Part shown: positions 1 through 11,210 of the stretch, one piece after another | Position numbering within the stretch: position 1 is the first letter of the stretch | How the letters are laid out: each line of letters starts with the position of its first letter | DNA from: Symsagittifera roscoffensis | Lineage: Eukaryota; Xenacoelomorpha; Acoela; Convolutidae | Direction of reading: 5' to 3' | Length of the DNA stretch: 64,000 bases | Assembly (NCBI RefSeq): GCF_963678635.1 | Contig: NC_087067.1 | Span: forward strand, 8,663,716 to 8,727,715 | Translations under genes and position numbers: made by a program | The notes under the pieces: model-generated | Told to the model about the DNA's origin: nothing | What the model saw: only the letters and a program-made list of their open reading frames with translations | Databases searched by the model: none

Positions 1-619
1 GCATTGGAAACGACTTGAATTGTGTTAGAGTTCTTTTCACAAATCATATACTGAAAGCATCAAACTTTTAAATATTAGTTGAAAAAAAAATTTGGGGGAA
101 ATTTCATTTTTACTTGAAAAAGTTTTTGTTGTCACCTTAAAAAAAAGCTAGTCATACAATTTTCATATATGGAAATTGTATGATAACCATTTTTTTCCAA
201 ACAGAGAAACATAGATTTTTCTTCACCAGACTGTTTTATTTGGTTCAAATAGCCGCAGAAACTAGCTCGAATCTTTTTTCATTGATTTTTTGAAATTGTA
301 TGAAAGTTGTATGTTTAGCATTTTTCCATGCATTTGATCTATGGATTTGTATGATAAGCATTTTTGGTGTATGGAATTGTAAGCTAAGCATATGGAGGTC
401 AACCCGGGCTTATGACCGTGTCGTCTGTTTTTTTTTGTGACAATAAAGTACACTATGAAGAAAGGGTAGAAAACGTTACCAAAAGAACAGGGCACGATGC
501 TTCATTTATATTGCTGGTTCTATATCAGTATACTGAAATATAATTAAGATCTCGCGAGCGATAGCTCCAATAGAGATATTTGTTTAGTCTTTAAAATTAT
601 CCCATAAATTTGTCTTTAG
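1..619. other. AT-rich noncoding DNA upstream of the GPCR exon
   Basis: No convincing coding region. The stretch is rich in A and T runs and contains the right half of a dispersed inverted-terminus element (228-408). From about 588 it is probably the intron preceding the receptor exon, because a TTTGTCTTTAG acceptor sits at 609-619. Confidence 0.5.
228..408. repeat. Right half of a GGGTTGACC-terminus MITE
   Basis: This segment matches the right half of the complete element at 11634-11947. Both share the stretch beginning TTCAAATAGCCG, the repeated GTATGATAAGCATTTT words, and the terminal GGAGGTCAACCCGGG (394-408). No left terminus is seen, so it is a truncated copy. The related right end at 6781-6795 supports a dispersed family. 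Confidence 0.6.
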
Positions 620-1007
620 AAACCCAAGAAGCGCCCTCTGCCACATCAACCAGCACCGTCTGAGCGCCGTGCTCGGAATGATAGTTATCTGTTTCATCAT
701 CTCGTACGGACCATTCTACATTTCCCAGATGGTCAACGAATTCCATGTGTTCACGAAACACCGGGAGACTCTGGTGTATCTAAGTCTCGTGTTCCAAATT
801 CTGACATATGTCAACAGCTGCATCAACCCGATACTCTACAGCGGATTCACGAAAAAATTCATGCTCATTAAAGACCTGAATGAGTTCTCGACTCAACTCA
901 ACCCGCCACCCGCGTGCGACGGCGACGACACTGGTACTAAAGCGCCGTATGTACCGTCGACTTCCTTCGAGCTAAGCAACAAACTTGGAAGCACTTGCGG
1001 TGCTTAG
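620..1007 (+). CDS. Rhodopsin-family GPCR, 3'-terminal exon (TM6, TM7, C-tail)
   Basis: The exon encodes about 128 residues. A basic intracellular-loop-3 end (H-R-L) leads into TM6 (hydrophobic VLGMIVICFIISYGPFYI), a short extracellular loop, and TM7 ending in NSCINPILY, the NPxxY-type motif. A short polar tail and a TAG stop at 1005-1007 follow. The preceding TTTGTCTTTAG (609-619) is a good splice acceptor, and the frame upstream soon hits TAG (585-587), so earlier exons lie outside the window. Class A receptors with this TM7 include many neuropeptide receptors; I infer that type only loosely. TM6 lacks the usual CWxP and reads S-Y-G-P instead. No ligand can be assigned. Base composition is less AT-rich than the flanks, as expected for coding DNA. 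Confidence 0.8.
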
Positions 1008-2399
1008 AACAAAAATTAAAATACTGAAAAAAACTATCATATGAAAATTTGAGTCACATAAGGTATCCAAAATTGCTGATTCGGAATATTATGTCTGACT
1101 TTTAGTGATAATTGATGGCTAAATGTATACTTAAATTAGAAATTATGCCGATAAACCATTCAAACCACTTAGTATCACAGATATTTTTTTTATTTTTCTT
1201 CCTAATAAGTTATTAGCATGTTTATTTTGTAGTTACCATCTTAAATGTTTCCATTGGTGCGTACAATATTGCAGTAGCACCGTTTCCGTTAGATAAATGT
1301 TGTAAATTTAATGTCTTTCTGTCCTAATAGTTTTCAAATTCAACTTAAGAGAAAACGTATGAGAAATAATAGCCCCTTGACTATATCAGCTCTTAAAAAC
1401 CGGTTAAAAATCATGCAGCTGTGATGGCTCAATTTCAGCTAAAAATGTTGATTTGATCTCAATTTTTGATTTTGTTTACTTCGTTGTTGCTTGACATCAG
1501 TTTTAAGAAAACATTTATGAAAAAAAAATCGTCTGTCCTAACAAACTTTGTAAATTTTCAGTGCTAGTTTTTGTTGTTTATTTATTAATAAAAGTGCTTA
1601 GTAGATTTTAAACTCATTGAAATCAAAACTTGAACTTTCGTTATTACAAATAGCAGAAATAGAAGTGTAGGTGGTTACTGTGCAAGCCCAGAAAGTTCCG
1701 ACCACATTAATAAGACAAACTTTTTTTTAAAAGTTGTCGTTTTTTGTGCATGGTATTATGAGAGAAACTAAGCGAACGAATACAATATGAGCAAAGAGCC
1801 ATATAAGACTGCAAAAATTATTCAAAACATGAAATTTTTTTTTTTTGCAATTTTTAGCTTTGAAAACAATTACTGCCGAAGAAGCGCTTTTTTGCCTGAA
1901 TGAAGCTTCAGAAGTTTGTTTTCAAGGCTTAAATCAAATTGTTTTGTGCTAGTGTAACACCTATGAAAGCCTAAACAATAGCCAAAACATAGCTCGAAAT
2001 AAAAGTAAAAAGAAAAAATTTCAAACCGGTTTTCCTATACAATGAGAAAACGTTTTAAATTTTTCTAGACATTGGTCGATTTGAACTGAAAGGGCTTTAA
2101 CATGATAGATTCATCGGCCAATTCTGAAAGTTTTTTGTGGTGCTTGACTTTGCTGAAAAGAAAAACGAAACGAAAACAAAAAAAAATAAAACACAACCCC
2201 CTCCCTTCAGTGGGTTAAAATTAGTACCACTTTGTTAGGACACGCTGATTGAGGCCATGTTAAAAAAAACACTGAATGAGCCCAACTTGAAATCTGATTA
2301 AAAATTCCAACTTCTTATTAAAAATGAGTTCATTAATCGCGTTAGATTTTTAATCTTTTTTACTCTCACAAACGCGAGGGGTTGTCGGACCCGTAATAC
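1008..2399. other. AT-rich intergenic DNA
   Basis: This begins as the probable 3' UTR of the receptor gene. I see no coding potential, RNA gene or structured repeat beyond homopolymer runs. Confidence 0.5.
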
Positions 2400-2944
2400 T
2401 CTTCTCCTAGCGTCCCATTCTCGACCAAAGACATGAAGGTTGACCAGAAGATTTAGTCAACCAGGGTCGATACATGAGTCGGTAAATGAGTCGACCAAGG
2501 TGAGTGCATGGTTCGATCACAGTCGATTCATGAGTCGATAAGAGTTGCCACTTGGGTCGACCAGGGCCGATATGTAAACCAATTAGTATCATTGATAAGT
2601 CGCTGATTCATGAGTCGAAAAAGAAGGAATTAGTCTTCCAGGGTCCTCCAGGGACGAGTAGGGTAGAGTCGGCCATGAGGCGCCCAGTGTCTATACGTGA
2701 CTCCCACTGACTATAGTCCATGATTCGACCATGAAGGTTACATGAGACGAACAGAGTCTCTCCATGAGTCAGCAACAGTCAATAAATGGGGCGATTAGGG
2801 AGGGTGAATGGGAGGAATTGGGTCGATTCAAGAGCATAGGGTTGACACATGATTCGACCAGAAACGACACATGATTCGGCATCTGAGTTGGCCAGCAACG
2901 TCAGATGAGTCGGCTGGTGTCGTTTTATGACTTGTCTTGGTATA
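2400..2944. repeat. Degenerate CATGAGTCGA-type tandem repeat
   Basis: Words such as ATGAGTCGA, GGGTCGACCAGGG and ATGATTCGACCA recur every 15-30 bases, giving many spurious minus-strand reading frames. The block stops where the fold-back element begins (2945). The same kind of sequence (CATGAGTCGATCGTGAGTCG) resumes after the fold-back right end at 12238, so the fold-back family and this repeat are physically associated. Confidence 0.55.
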
Positions 2945-3547
2945 CCCGAGTCGAGATTTTTCACATAATTTGAAGCAAGATTTGAGCGGTGTGAGCGGTT
3001 TTTTTAGACAATTACGCTCAAATTCTTGCTTCAAAATGAGCGATTTGAGCGGTTTTTGAACGGTTTATCTAAAAAAACTGCTCAAAAACCGCGCAAGGTT
3101 TGAACGGTTTGAGCGGTTATCTAAAAAAACCGCTCAAAACCGTTCAAATCTTGCTCGGTTTTTAAGCGGTTTTTTAAGATAAACCGTTCAAAAACCGCTC
3201 AAACCACTCAAATCTTACATATTTTCCAGTGGTTATTTTGCTCGAGCATTTGGAAAAAGTCGCTCACATTATTTTTGGTCAAGACATCGAAAAATATCTT
3301 GCTTTATTTGAGAACGGTTAAGCAATTTTTTAAAATCGTAGATAGTATTTCAACTGCATCTTAGCGTGGGTTGACCAAAAATGCTTATCCTACAATTTCC
3401 ATATATGAAATAGTGCTTATCCTACAATTTCCTCCAGTTTCATAGACTCAGAAAATTGTTTAAAAAACTCTAGGATAAGCGTTTTTTCATATATCGTAAT
3501 TGTAGGATAAACATTTTTTCATAAGATTATCCTGTTGTATTTTACGA
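2945..3547. mobile_element. Fold-back element, left part (truncated copy)
   Basis: It starts with CCCGAGTCGAGATTT and is nearly collinear with 11211-11815. It contains alternating GAGCGGTTT and AAACCGCTC arrays able to form long hairpins (2985-3210), then the nested GGGTTGACC element start at 3368. Similarity ends near 3547 and no right terminus is seen. Probably a non-autonomous DNA element. Confidence 0.65.
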
Positions 3548-3846
3548 GTTAATGATAATGAATAATCATCTATTTTGTAAAAAAAAAATAAACTTTATTT
3601 ATCTGTCTTAAAGTCATGCTGTTTCACATCATTCAAAAAGTAAATGCAAACAAAGCTAAAAGAAAAGTAAAAAATGAACTTTTTGATTGAAAGGCGCTAA
3701 AAATTATTTAGCTGACTGGTATACCTTTCTTCAGTTTTTTTTTTCAATTGAACTAACTAAAGATATTATATTAAACATCTAGCCCTTATAACTTGCTTTC
3801 TCCAGCCTTCAAAAAAGAATGTTTTCATTTATATGCGCTCACTAAA

Positions 3847-4979
3847 ATGGTCAAAATTAAGTTATTGACCGGTATAGTTCTACTGTTGTTTATTGTGCTT
3901 TTTATTCATGAATACTGTCGTTTCTGGAACTAAAGTTTGTCTATGATAATTTTCGACCATGGGTATCCTGGTTACGACCCATTCTCAAAGAATACAAAAG
4001 CTGGAAATACTGCAAATTATTTTTGCAAAAATAAAATGGACAAAATAATGTTTTTGAAAACTTTAAAGGTGGCAGGAACAAATTTATTTGGTGTTCTCTT
4101 ACAATTAGCAGTCCATTGCCACAAATACGAAGTCCCACTAAATATGCAATCAATTAAAAAAACAATTTCAGAAACTACGGTTTCCTTTTAAATCACACGG
4201 GGCTGGATTTTCTGGAAGATTTTAGAAAACTGTTTCCGAAGAGAGAATTTTTGTGGTTATCGTCGGTTCGAAACCCTGAAAACCAAATTGTATCTTGGAT
4301 TCAGTACACAAAACGAATGAACCTGTACTCGCAAAAAAACTTTGAAAAAACTTTAGAAACTACCAAAAGCAGATCTTTGAAAGGATTTACACGTGGCGAC
4401 GGACACATATCCTATTTTATACTGAGGAGTTCTACCAAATTTGGAAGAGCTGGATACAAATTTGAAAAATGTGCTCGCAAAGTTATTGAAGAATTCGATT
4501 TGATAATACCCGTTGAACGTTTCAACGAAGGTTTAGTTGCCCTTCACAAAATGACGTGCCTACCTTTATCTGACTTTGCATATGTCAAACGTTTACATCA
4601 CACGGAAAAATTTCAATTATCAACTGAAAATATCTCAGCTATTTTGAAATTCCACGAGGATGACATATTCTATCACGAGTACGCATCGAAGAAATTTGAC
4701 GCATTTTTCGAAGAGTTTCAAAAAAACTACTGCCATTCAGTAAATTTCTCTCAAGAAATTGAACTACTTTTGATAGAAAATAAAAAATTGGAACACGATT
4801 GCGGTTTTCGCGTATCCAATTTTGTAGGAAAAAGACAAACATATACTGTTGATTTTGATAAAATGAAACATGATTTCACTTTGGCCCTAAAGTGTTTACC
4901 GTTTGCAATAGAAAGGAAAAACCTTCACCTCATCAACCGATACAATGAAATTAGTAAAAAAAGGTTGTTCATTAGTTAA
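3847..4979 (+). pseudogene. Galactose 3-O-sulfotransferase-like pseudogene
   Basis: This is a broken paralogue of the intact gene at 8262-9464. The ATG at 3847 opens the same short N-terminal tail and membrane anchor, but codon 29 is TAA (3931-3933). The frame then resumes through the PAPS 5'-phosphosulfate loop region (F-L-K-T-L-K-V-A-G-T). A shift of one frame occurs just before 4176, where a few bases are missing relative to the paralogue. From there the rest, including the RNPENQIVSW 3'-phosphate motif, reads on to TAA at 4977-4979. The C-terminus diverges and is about 25 residues shorter than the intact protein. Two independent lesions make a functional product unlikely. Confidence 0.85.
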
Positions 4980-6659
4980 AAAACCTTCCACACGCAATAT
5001 CTTCGTTTCTTTTAGCGCAGTAATTGAATCTATTAGTCTGCCGAATTGAGTGAGTTTTTTATGCGTGTCTGGGCAGTTTTATCTCCTAGACATTTAGTTC
5101 CTATCTTAGAAAAATTCCTCAAAAGTGTCCTAAAATGTCTGTCTAATCAACCGACTAGTTAACTTCAGGATTAATTTTCTTATAAAAATTTAGAAGAGGA
5201 TTGATTCGACAATACTACGAGCCGGGTCAGTTTTTTCCTTAGCAACGCGTATCAGAAAAATGAAGCTTCATTCGAATTGATTAACCAATACAGGGAATCT
5301 TCAGAACACCATAATTGACTGTAAAAAGTTATTTATTGCTGGAAAACGAGAAATTGGAAACAAAAGATTGCAGCTTCCGAATAAAAACATTTTTCCCGAT
5401 TTTTCCATTTTTCCTAGGGAGCCAAAAATAGGTTTTTGGGCTTTTCTCAAAATGGGTAATTTTTGATCTTTGGTGATAAAAGCCTTTCTAAATACATTCA
5501 CAGAGTGTCTATGATTACAATAAATTGGCACGTTTTTTTATAAATCATTTTTTGTTTCATTTTTAACTATTTTTTGTGGTCAAAATCGAAAATTTTGGAA
5601 ACAAAAAAAACATTTTTGACGAATTATTTGAGCTTTTCATAGTCAATTTAGTGGGTTTTGATCATTTATTTGTCAAAAATTTTTAAATTTGTAGTTTTTA
5701 CGGTTTATATCTCTTTTTGCGGAAAAAAAGCCCAATGATTCGAAACTGGCCCTAAATACTTTTTATTAGCAACAGATAAAAAAACTTTATTTCAACACTA
5801 GTAGAATAAATTCAATCGACAGAATTTTTCACTCGTTTTCCTGGCACATTTGTTTTTATTTCTATTTGAAGTTAACATGGTTTTCTTATAATGCTACAAT
5901 TGAACATCTACGAGTGGAAAATTAGGGAAGAAAATAGATCAACTTTTACGCCGTAGTTGCACAATGGAATAGTCAAATTATTAGACAATTGCGCATTTGC
6001 GTCTTCACTTTTTAATTTTTGAACTCAAAAGTTTTATGTAAAAATGCTTTGCTTTAGAAGAATTTTTCGTCAATTAGTCCTGTCTAAATTCCGTTTGGAG
6101 TGTTTTACGTGTGTCTGAGCAATTTAACCTTAAAACATTTTTACCCGAACAAAACTCCCCTAAGTACAAAGCTTGACAGCGCGCTTAGTTCTTAAACAGT
6201 CTTAGTTCTCTCACTGTTTTCGTAATTGAAGCTGCAAAGAGATCAGTTTTTGATCATTTGGGCCTAAAAATTGGTTCAAATAGGCATTTTGTAGAGTTGA
6301 GCTGAAAATTTTTGTTTCAGTTCCAAAATTGCGATGTTTGTTGTTTGTGACCTGATCGTTAAAATTTAGGACTCCAGTTTATGGTTTTACAGGTTGCCAT
6401 TCTAAAACTTTTCAGCTAGTTGTATAATTGAGGAGAACGGCAATTTTCGTATATGGGTAGTTTTCGTATATGGGTTTTCGCAATTTTCGTATATGGGTCC
6501 TTGGGAAAATCATGGCCTAATTTTTTAGACAACTTTGTTTCTAGTCAATTTGTTTCTTTTTCAAGAAAATCTCAGCGTGGACTACGTTAATACAAAATTA
6601 GAAAAATTGGAAAAGACTTCTCGAGAACTTTTTCCCCTGAAATCTGAATTTTGACTATA

Positions 6660-6795
6660 AAAAACTGCTTTTCGTACGATTTTCAAAAATGGAACAATTT
6701 TTCCATACGCTTCGTCAATGGAACTGTATGATAAGCAATTTTGTTTTATAGAATTTTATGATAAGCATTTTTTGGTTCGCGGAGGTCAACCCGGG
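6660..6795. repeat. Right-terminal fragment of the GGGTTGACC MITE
   Basis: Contains two GTATGATAAGCA / TATGATAAGCA words and the exact terminal GGAGGTCAACCCGGG (6781-6795) found at 394-408 and 11933-11947. The left part is decayed; imperfect CAATTTTCGTATATGGG repeats upstream (6430-6500) may belong to it. Confidence 0.5.
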
Positions 6796-6826
6796 TAGTA
6801 TGCTCTGAAATTGTAGTTTGATACTG

Positions 6827-7145
6827 TTTTGTTTTGCTTTGAAACTTTAATATTCTTTGTTTAAATTATCAACAACAGTAAAGTTCCCTTTTTAGTTTTT
6901 GATTTAGGACACCAATTTCCGAGTAGTTGTACAATTTTTATATGATGACTCATTATTCGATCAAGTAACAAAGTGCGAGTGATGGTTTAGTTTTATTTCA
7001 AAATTTTAATATTATTTTGCTTAAATTGTCAACAACAATTTAAAGTTCCATTTTTAGTTTTTGATTTACGAGCTTCCCAGTATTTGTATGAGCATTAAAA
7101 ATCACTCAGTATTCACTCGAGTGACGAAGTGCGAGTAATCTTTTG
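6827..7145. repeat. Two degenerate ~160-bp tandem units
   Basis: The units share, in order, TTTAAATTATCAACAACA / TTAAATTGTCAACAACA, AAAGTTCC, TTTTTAGTTTTTGATTTA, a CAGTATTTGTA-like word and AAGTGCGAGT. Corresponding points (6871 and 7031) are 160 bases apart. Noncoding. Confidence 0.55.
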
Positions 7146-8261
7146 CTCTGCTTAGAAATGTTTATCCTCTCAAGCACAATTTTTTTGCTCTCCTTTAAAT
7201 TCAGTTTTTTGTTAAAGCTATAAAACTAATTGATTAACATTCCAAAACAAAACGTAAAAAATCACAGTTTCGACCATATTCTCAAAATTTTTGAGCCATT
7301 ACGATCCACAGCTTTTTTTTACCGCCTTGTCTTTTTTCATCCGGCTATTCTTTTTAGTCCGGATAAAAAGACTCATTGATTCAATTACCCCAACGTTCTA
7401 TTGATTAATTGAATGAATTCATTTCAGAATGGCCCTTTTTTACAGAAAAATGAAGTAAAAATCATGCCTTCGATAATTTTTAGTAAAGTCAGTTCTAACT
7501 TCTTGAGTATAGATAGGGGATTCAATTTTTAGATTGACAGTAGCAAATATCACTTGCTTTGAAAAATTGCGTGCAGGATGAAAGCATAAAAAACTGAAAA
7601 AATACGTTTTTAAGGTTATTTTTTCTTTTCATCAAATGCGCCCTGAGACACGTTAAACCGCAGTCAAAAAATTCACTGAAACCCTCACAATTTAATTTTT
7701 TTCTACATATGTATAGGATGGTTTTTTAACCTCCTTCATGTCAATTAATTGGGCGTTTTCTCCAAATTAAGTGATCCTTTTCCTGTTATCGAAATTGAAT
7801 ATGAAACTCATCATTGCAAAAATTTCCTTTTCCATAGCAATCAGAGCGGTAAATAACGTTCAAAGACCCTCAAAATGTTTTCAGTGCTTTAAATTTTTTT
7901 AAATATTCAATAATGAATACATTTTCTAATTGAAGCCCCAAACTTTTTTTCGGAGGCTTAATCTGTTGTTGTCTTGTCATTCAAGGACTACGACATTTAC
8001 TTAATTGTAAAGGTTTTTCTCAACGAACGAATGATGATTATTTGACTTTCCATCATGCTTTTTCTCATTATTAAAAAATAAAATGTTTAAAAAATTACAA
8101 GAGAAGTTGAAAAACAACGTTGTTCTTTAGAAGCTCACTGAAAATTGTTTTGTTGGTTTTACTTAATTTTGTTCAATTTCTTCTTTCAATTGTACTAACT
8201 AGCAATTTTGTATTGAGCGTGCCATTAAAACGTGAACACTTTCTTATATTCGCTAACTAAA

Positions 8262-9464
8262 ATGGTAAAGTTAAAATTATTCTCTCGTATAGTTGTGCTT
8301 TTATTTTTTGTGCTTTTCATACATCAATACTTTGTTTTCTTTAACGAAAGTTCCTTCGTGGAAATTATTGACCATGGGAATCCTGGCTACGACTCCTTCT
8401 CAGAAAAAACTAAGACTAAAAACACTCCACCGGATTTTTGCAAAAATAAGAAAGACAAAGTTATGTTTTTGAAAAACATGAAGGTGGCTAGTACAACTTT
8501 AGACAGTATTCTCCTGCGCATAGCATTCCATTATCACAAATACGAAGTTCCGCGTAACTTGCAAACAATTAAAGAAGATGTGGAAAAAAGTTTCACAAAT
8601 TACGGGTTCCTGTTGGATCACACGCCACTAGATTATTTAGAAGATTTTCATAAACTGTTTCCAAAGACCGAATTTGTGTGGCTATCTTCGGTGCGAAGCC
8701 CTGGGAGCCAAATTATATCTTGGATTCAGTATTCGAAACGAATGAATATGTATTCACAAAAACAAATTGACAAAACTTTACAAACGACCAAAAACAGGTC
8801 TCTGCAAGGCTTAACACTTGGCGACGGGCACATGTCTTATTTTATATTGAGTAGTTGTCACAAATTTGGAACGTTTGGATACAAATTTGAGAAATGTGCG
8901 CGCGAAGTTGTTGACGAATTCGATTTAATAATCCCCGTCGAACGTTTCAACGAAGGCTTAGTTGCCCTTCACAAAATGACGTGCCTGCCTTTATCTGACT
9001 TCGCATATATTAAGCGTTTACATCACACCGAAAAGTTCCACTTATCAAAAGAAAACATATCAGCAATTTTGAGTTTCCACGAGGACGACATATTTTATCA
9101 CGAGTACGCATCAAAAAAATTTGACATATTTTTTGACAAGCTTCAAAGAAGCTACTGCAATTCAGTAAATTGCTCTCAAGAAGTTGAGCAGCTTTTGCAA
9201 GAAAATGAGAAATTGGAAACCGATTGCGGTTTTCGCGTATCCACTTTTGTTGAAAAAAAGCAAACATATACTCTTGATTTTGAGAAAATGCAACATGATT
9301 TCAATTTAGCCCTAAAGTGCTTACCGTTTGCAATAGAAAGGAAAAACCTTCATCTCATCGACCGATACAATGAAATAATTCGACAGAACGGAAGCTCCGA
9401 TTTTGCTAAAACTTTTGTTCCTCTGTGGCTGGATACCGTTAAAGAGAGTAGTTCAATTTTCTAA
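8262..9464 (+). CDS. Galactose 3-O-sulfotransferase-like protein
   Basis: 400 residues, single exon. The family transfers sulfate from PAPS to the 3-OH of galactose on glycolipids or glycoproteins in the Golgi lumen. A short basic N-terminus (M-V-K-L-K) is followed by one hydrophobic anchor (about residues 8-28), giving type II topology. The 5'-phosphosulfate loop is K-N-M-K-V-A-S-T-T (K74 in the centre). The 3'-phosphate motif is R145-S-P with S153 in the expected R-x7-S spacing. Several N-x-S/T sequons fit a lumenal domain. I chose the ATG at 8262 because it matches the start of the paralogous pseudogene; an in-frame GTG at 8232 is not a credible start. Length is typical for the family. The exact acceptor glycan cannot be predicted. 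Confidence 0.9.
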   Translation: MVKLKLFSRIVVLLFFVLFIHQYFVFFNESSFVEIIDHGNPGYDSFSEKTKTKNTPPDFCKNKKDKVMFLKNMKVASTTLDSILLRIAFHYHKYEVPRNLQTIKEDVEKSFTNYGFLLDHTPLDYLEDFHKLFPKTEFVWLSSVRSPGSQIISWIQYSKRMNMYSQKQIDKTLQTTKNRSLQGLTLGDGHMSYFILSSCHKFGTFGYKFEKCAREVVDEFDLIIPVERFNEGLVALHKMTCLPLSDFAYIKRLHHTEKFHLSKENISAILSFHEDDIFYHEYASKKFDIFFDKLQRSYCNSVNCSQEVEQLLQENEKLETDCGFRVSTFVEKKQTYTLDFEKMQHDFNLALKCLPFAIERKNLHLIDRYNEIIRQNGSSDFAKTFVPLWLDTVKESSSIF

Positions 9465-11210
9465 TTGCTAACAAAGCTTTCAAACCTTTTCGTTTTTACA
9501 AGGAAGTTATTCTACTCAAGCTTATCTGCATGACAGTTAGGACTGCTCTTTGCTGCTTAAAATAGTAGTCTAGCATTGAGAGTTTTTCTCATCCTGTATT
9601 AATATTTAGCATAACACAACTACAATATTTCAACATAAATACAACATAATAAAATTAAAACAATAATTCCACTCATAGACACATGTTATCCAGGCAACTT
9701 TTACCCGGACAATCCTGCTCGGACAATTTTTGAATTTTTACTGAAAATGATTGCCGCAAGCTGATAACTTTTAATCAGAAAAAAACCCATAAATGATCTA
9801 AACGTAAAATATTTTTTAATTTTAAGCTACAGGTGCAGATTTACTTCACCATAAAATTTTTTTTTTCATGTTGCTAGTTGAAGAATTGAACAAATGCGAG
9901 AAACAAAATAACCGAGCACAACAGCTCTGCCATTTTTGTTGATTGTCACAAAAACGCTTTTTAATTTTTGAGTGAGTTTCAAGATGATTGCAATAAAATT
10001 AATATTTGGCCGCAAGTAGCACTGAATTTGAACACACTATTGTTCCAAAATTTAAGCTTTTTTTTTCTACGACGTTGAAATGAAAGTAACATAATCAATT
10101 TTGAACAATAAACGTTGTGCGTAGAAAAAATTCACCTTAGAGATAATATGAATTGCTTTTCCTCAAAAACTATCATTAAAAAACTAACAAGCTGAGCAAA
10201 AAAAACTTTCAGCATGAGCTCAAGGCATTCGAATTATTTTTAAGCTATCATAAAGAAAATTATTTCTAACTTTGTTTCAAACCCTGCAAATTCATCCACA
10301 ACATTGAAAACAAAAAAGTCTGATATTCAAAAAAAATGTTATAGGCTGATCAATTTTGTCTTGAGTCACCTTCCGCCTAGTTATTCCGACCAATGAGAAT
10401 GGATAGAAAGTTTTTTTCTTTCGGTTTGTTTTAATTTTCATACATTGTTGAGAAAACTTGAATCAAAATTTTTAGTCGATTTTTGAAGGAATTAAGCAAA
10501 TGAGTAGGTCTCTACTCGCTCAAATTACACCAAAATTTTTTTAAAACTTAATTTCAGCGCGGAAAAACAAGTTTCTGGAGCTTCATTTATGCTTCATTGC
10601 CAATTGTTTTTGTATACAAAAGAATTTAAGAGAAACGTGTTTTTAAAACTTGCTCAATCGTTACTCTTTTTCTAACTTATAAATCTTTATCGTTACAATA
10701 GCAAATGCTGCCAATTATGTCCAATTTACTTTTTTTCTACACTTTTTTTTATAAATATCTGTCGTCACAAAAAAAGAAAACTCATTAGAAAAAAAATTTG
10801 ATACATCCATAACTTGATAGATAATAGGGATAAAAAGATACATCCATAACCTGTTAAAACTATTTTATATTGTATCTATTAATTTGCGAGCCTTTTAGTT
10901 GCAGTTATACTCACGTTATTAGATACGGAGGAAACTAGTTTTAACAATTACGGAAGTACCTATTCATTAATTATCTAATATATATTTGAAAACCCTAGTT
11001 GTAGCCCAAAGCGCTGTGAACACATTCGTAAAAAACAGCAATTTAATTCAATTGAGTTTTCTCTCAATAGTTCAAATGATGACTTGAAATTTCGTAGCTG
11101 ACTTTAAAATTTATCTAGCCTTCATGTTAAATTTTAAATTATACAATGATTTTGACGAAAATGGAAGTCTTGTTGTACTCAAGAACAAAGGATTTAACTG
11201 TTTTTCTGCG
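9465..11210. other. AT-rich DNA downstream of the sulfotransferase
   Basis: Contains the probable 3' UTR and AATAAA at 9648-9653. Nothing else recognisable. Confidence 0.45.
9648..9653 (+). terminator. Candidate polyadenylation signal
   Basis: AATAAA lies 184 bases past the sulfotransferase stop codon. It is a plausible but unproven 3' end signal in AT-rich DNA. Confidence 0.35.

Larger units (their letters stand above)
4980..8261. other. AT-rich intergenic DNA between the sulfotransferase paralogues
   Basis: No gene seen. It contains the MITE right end at 6660-6795 and a 160-bp tandem duplication at 6827-7145. The last ~100 bases before 8262 resemble those before 3847, so the paralogues arose by duplication including upstream DNA. 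Confidence 0.5.

Noticed and set aside
8232-8261. Ten-codon N-terminal extension of the sulfotransferase
   Set aside because: It would need a GTG start. The ATG at 8262 matches the paralogue and places the anchor normally.
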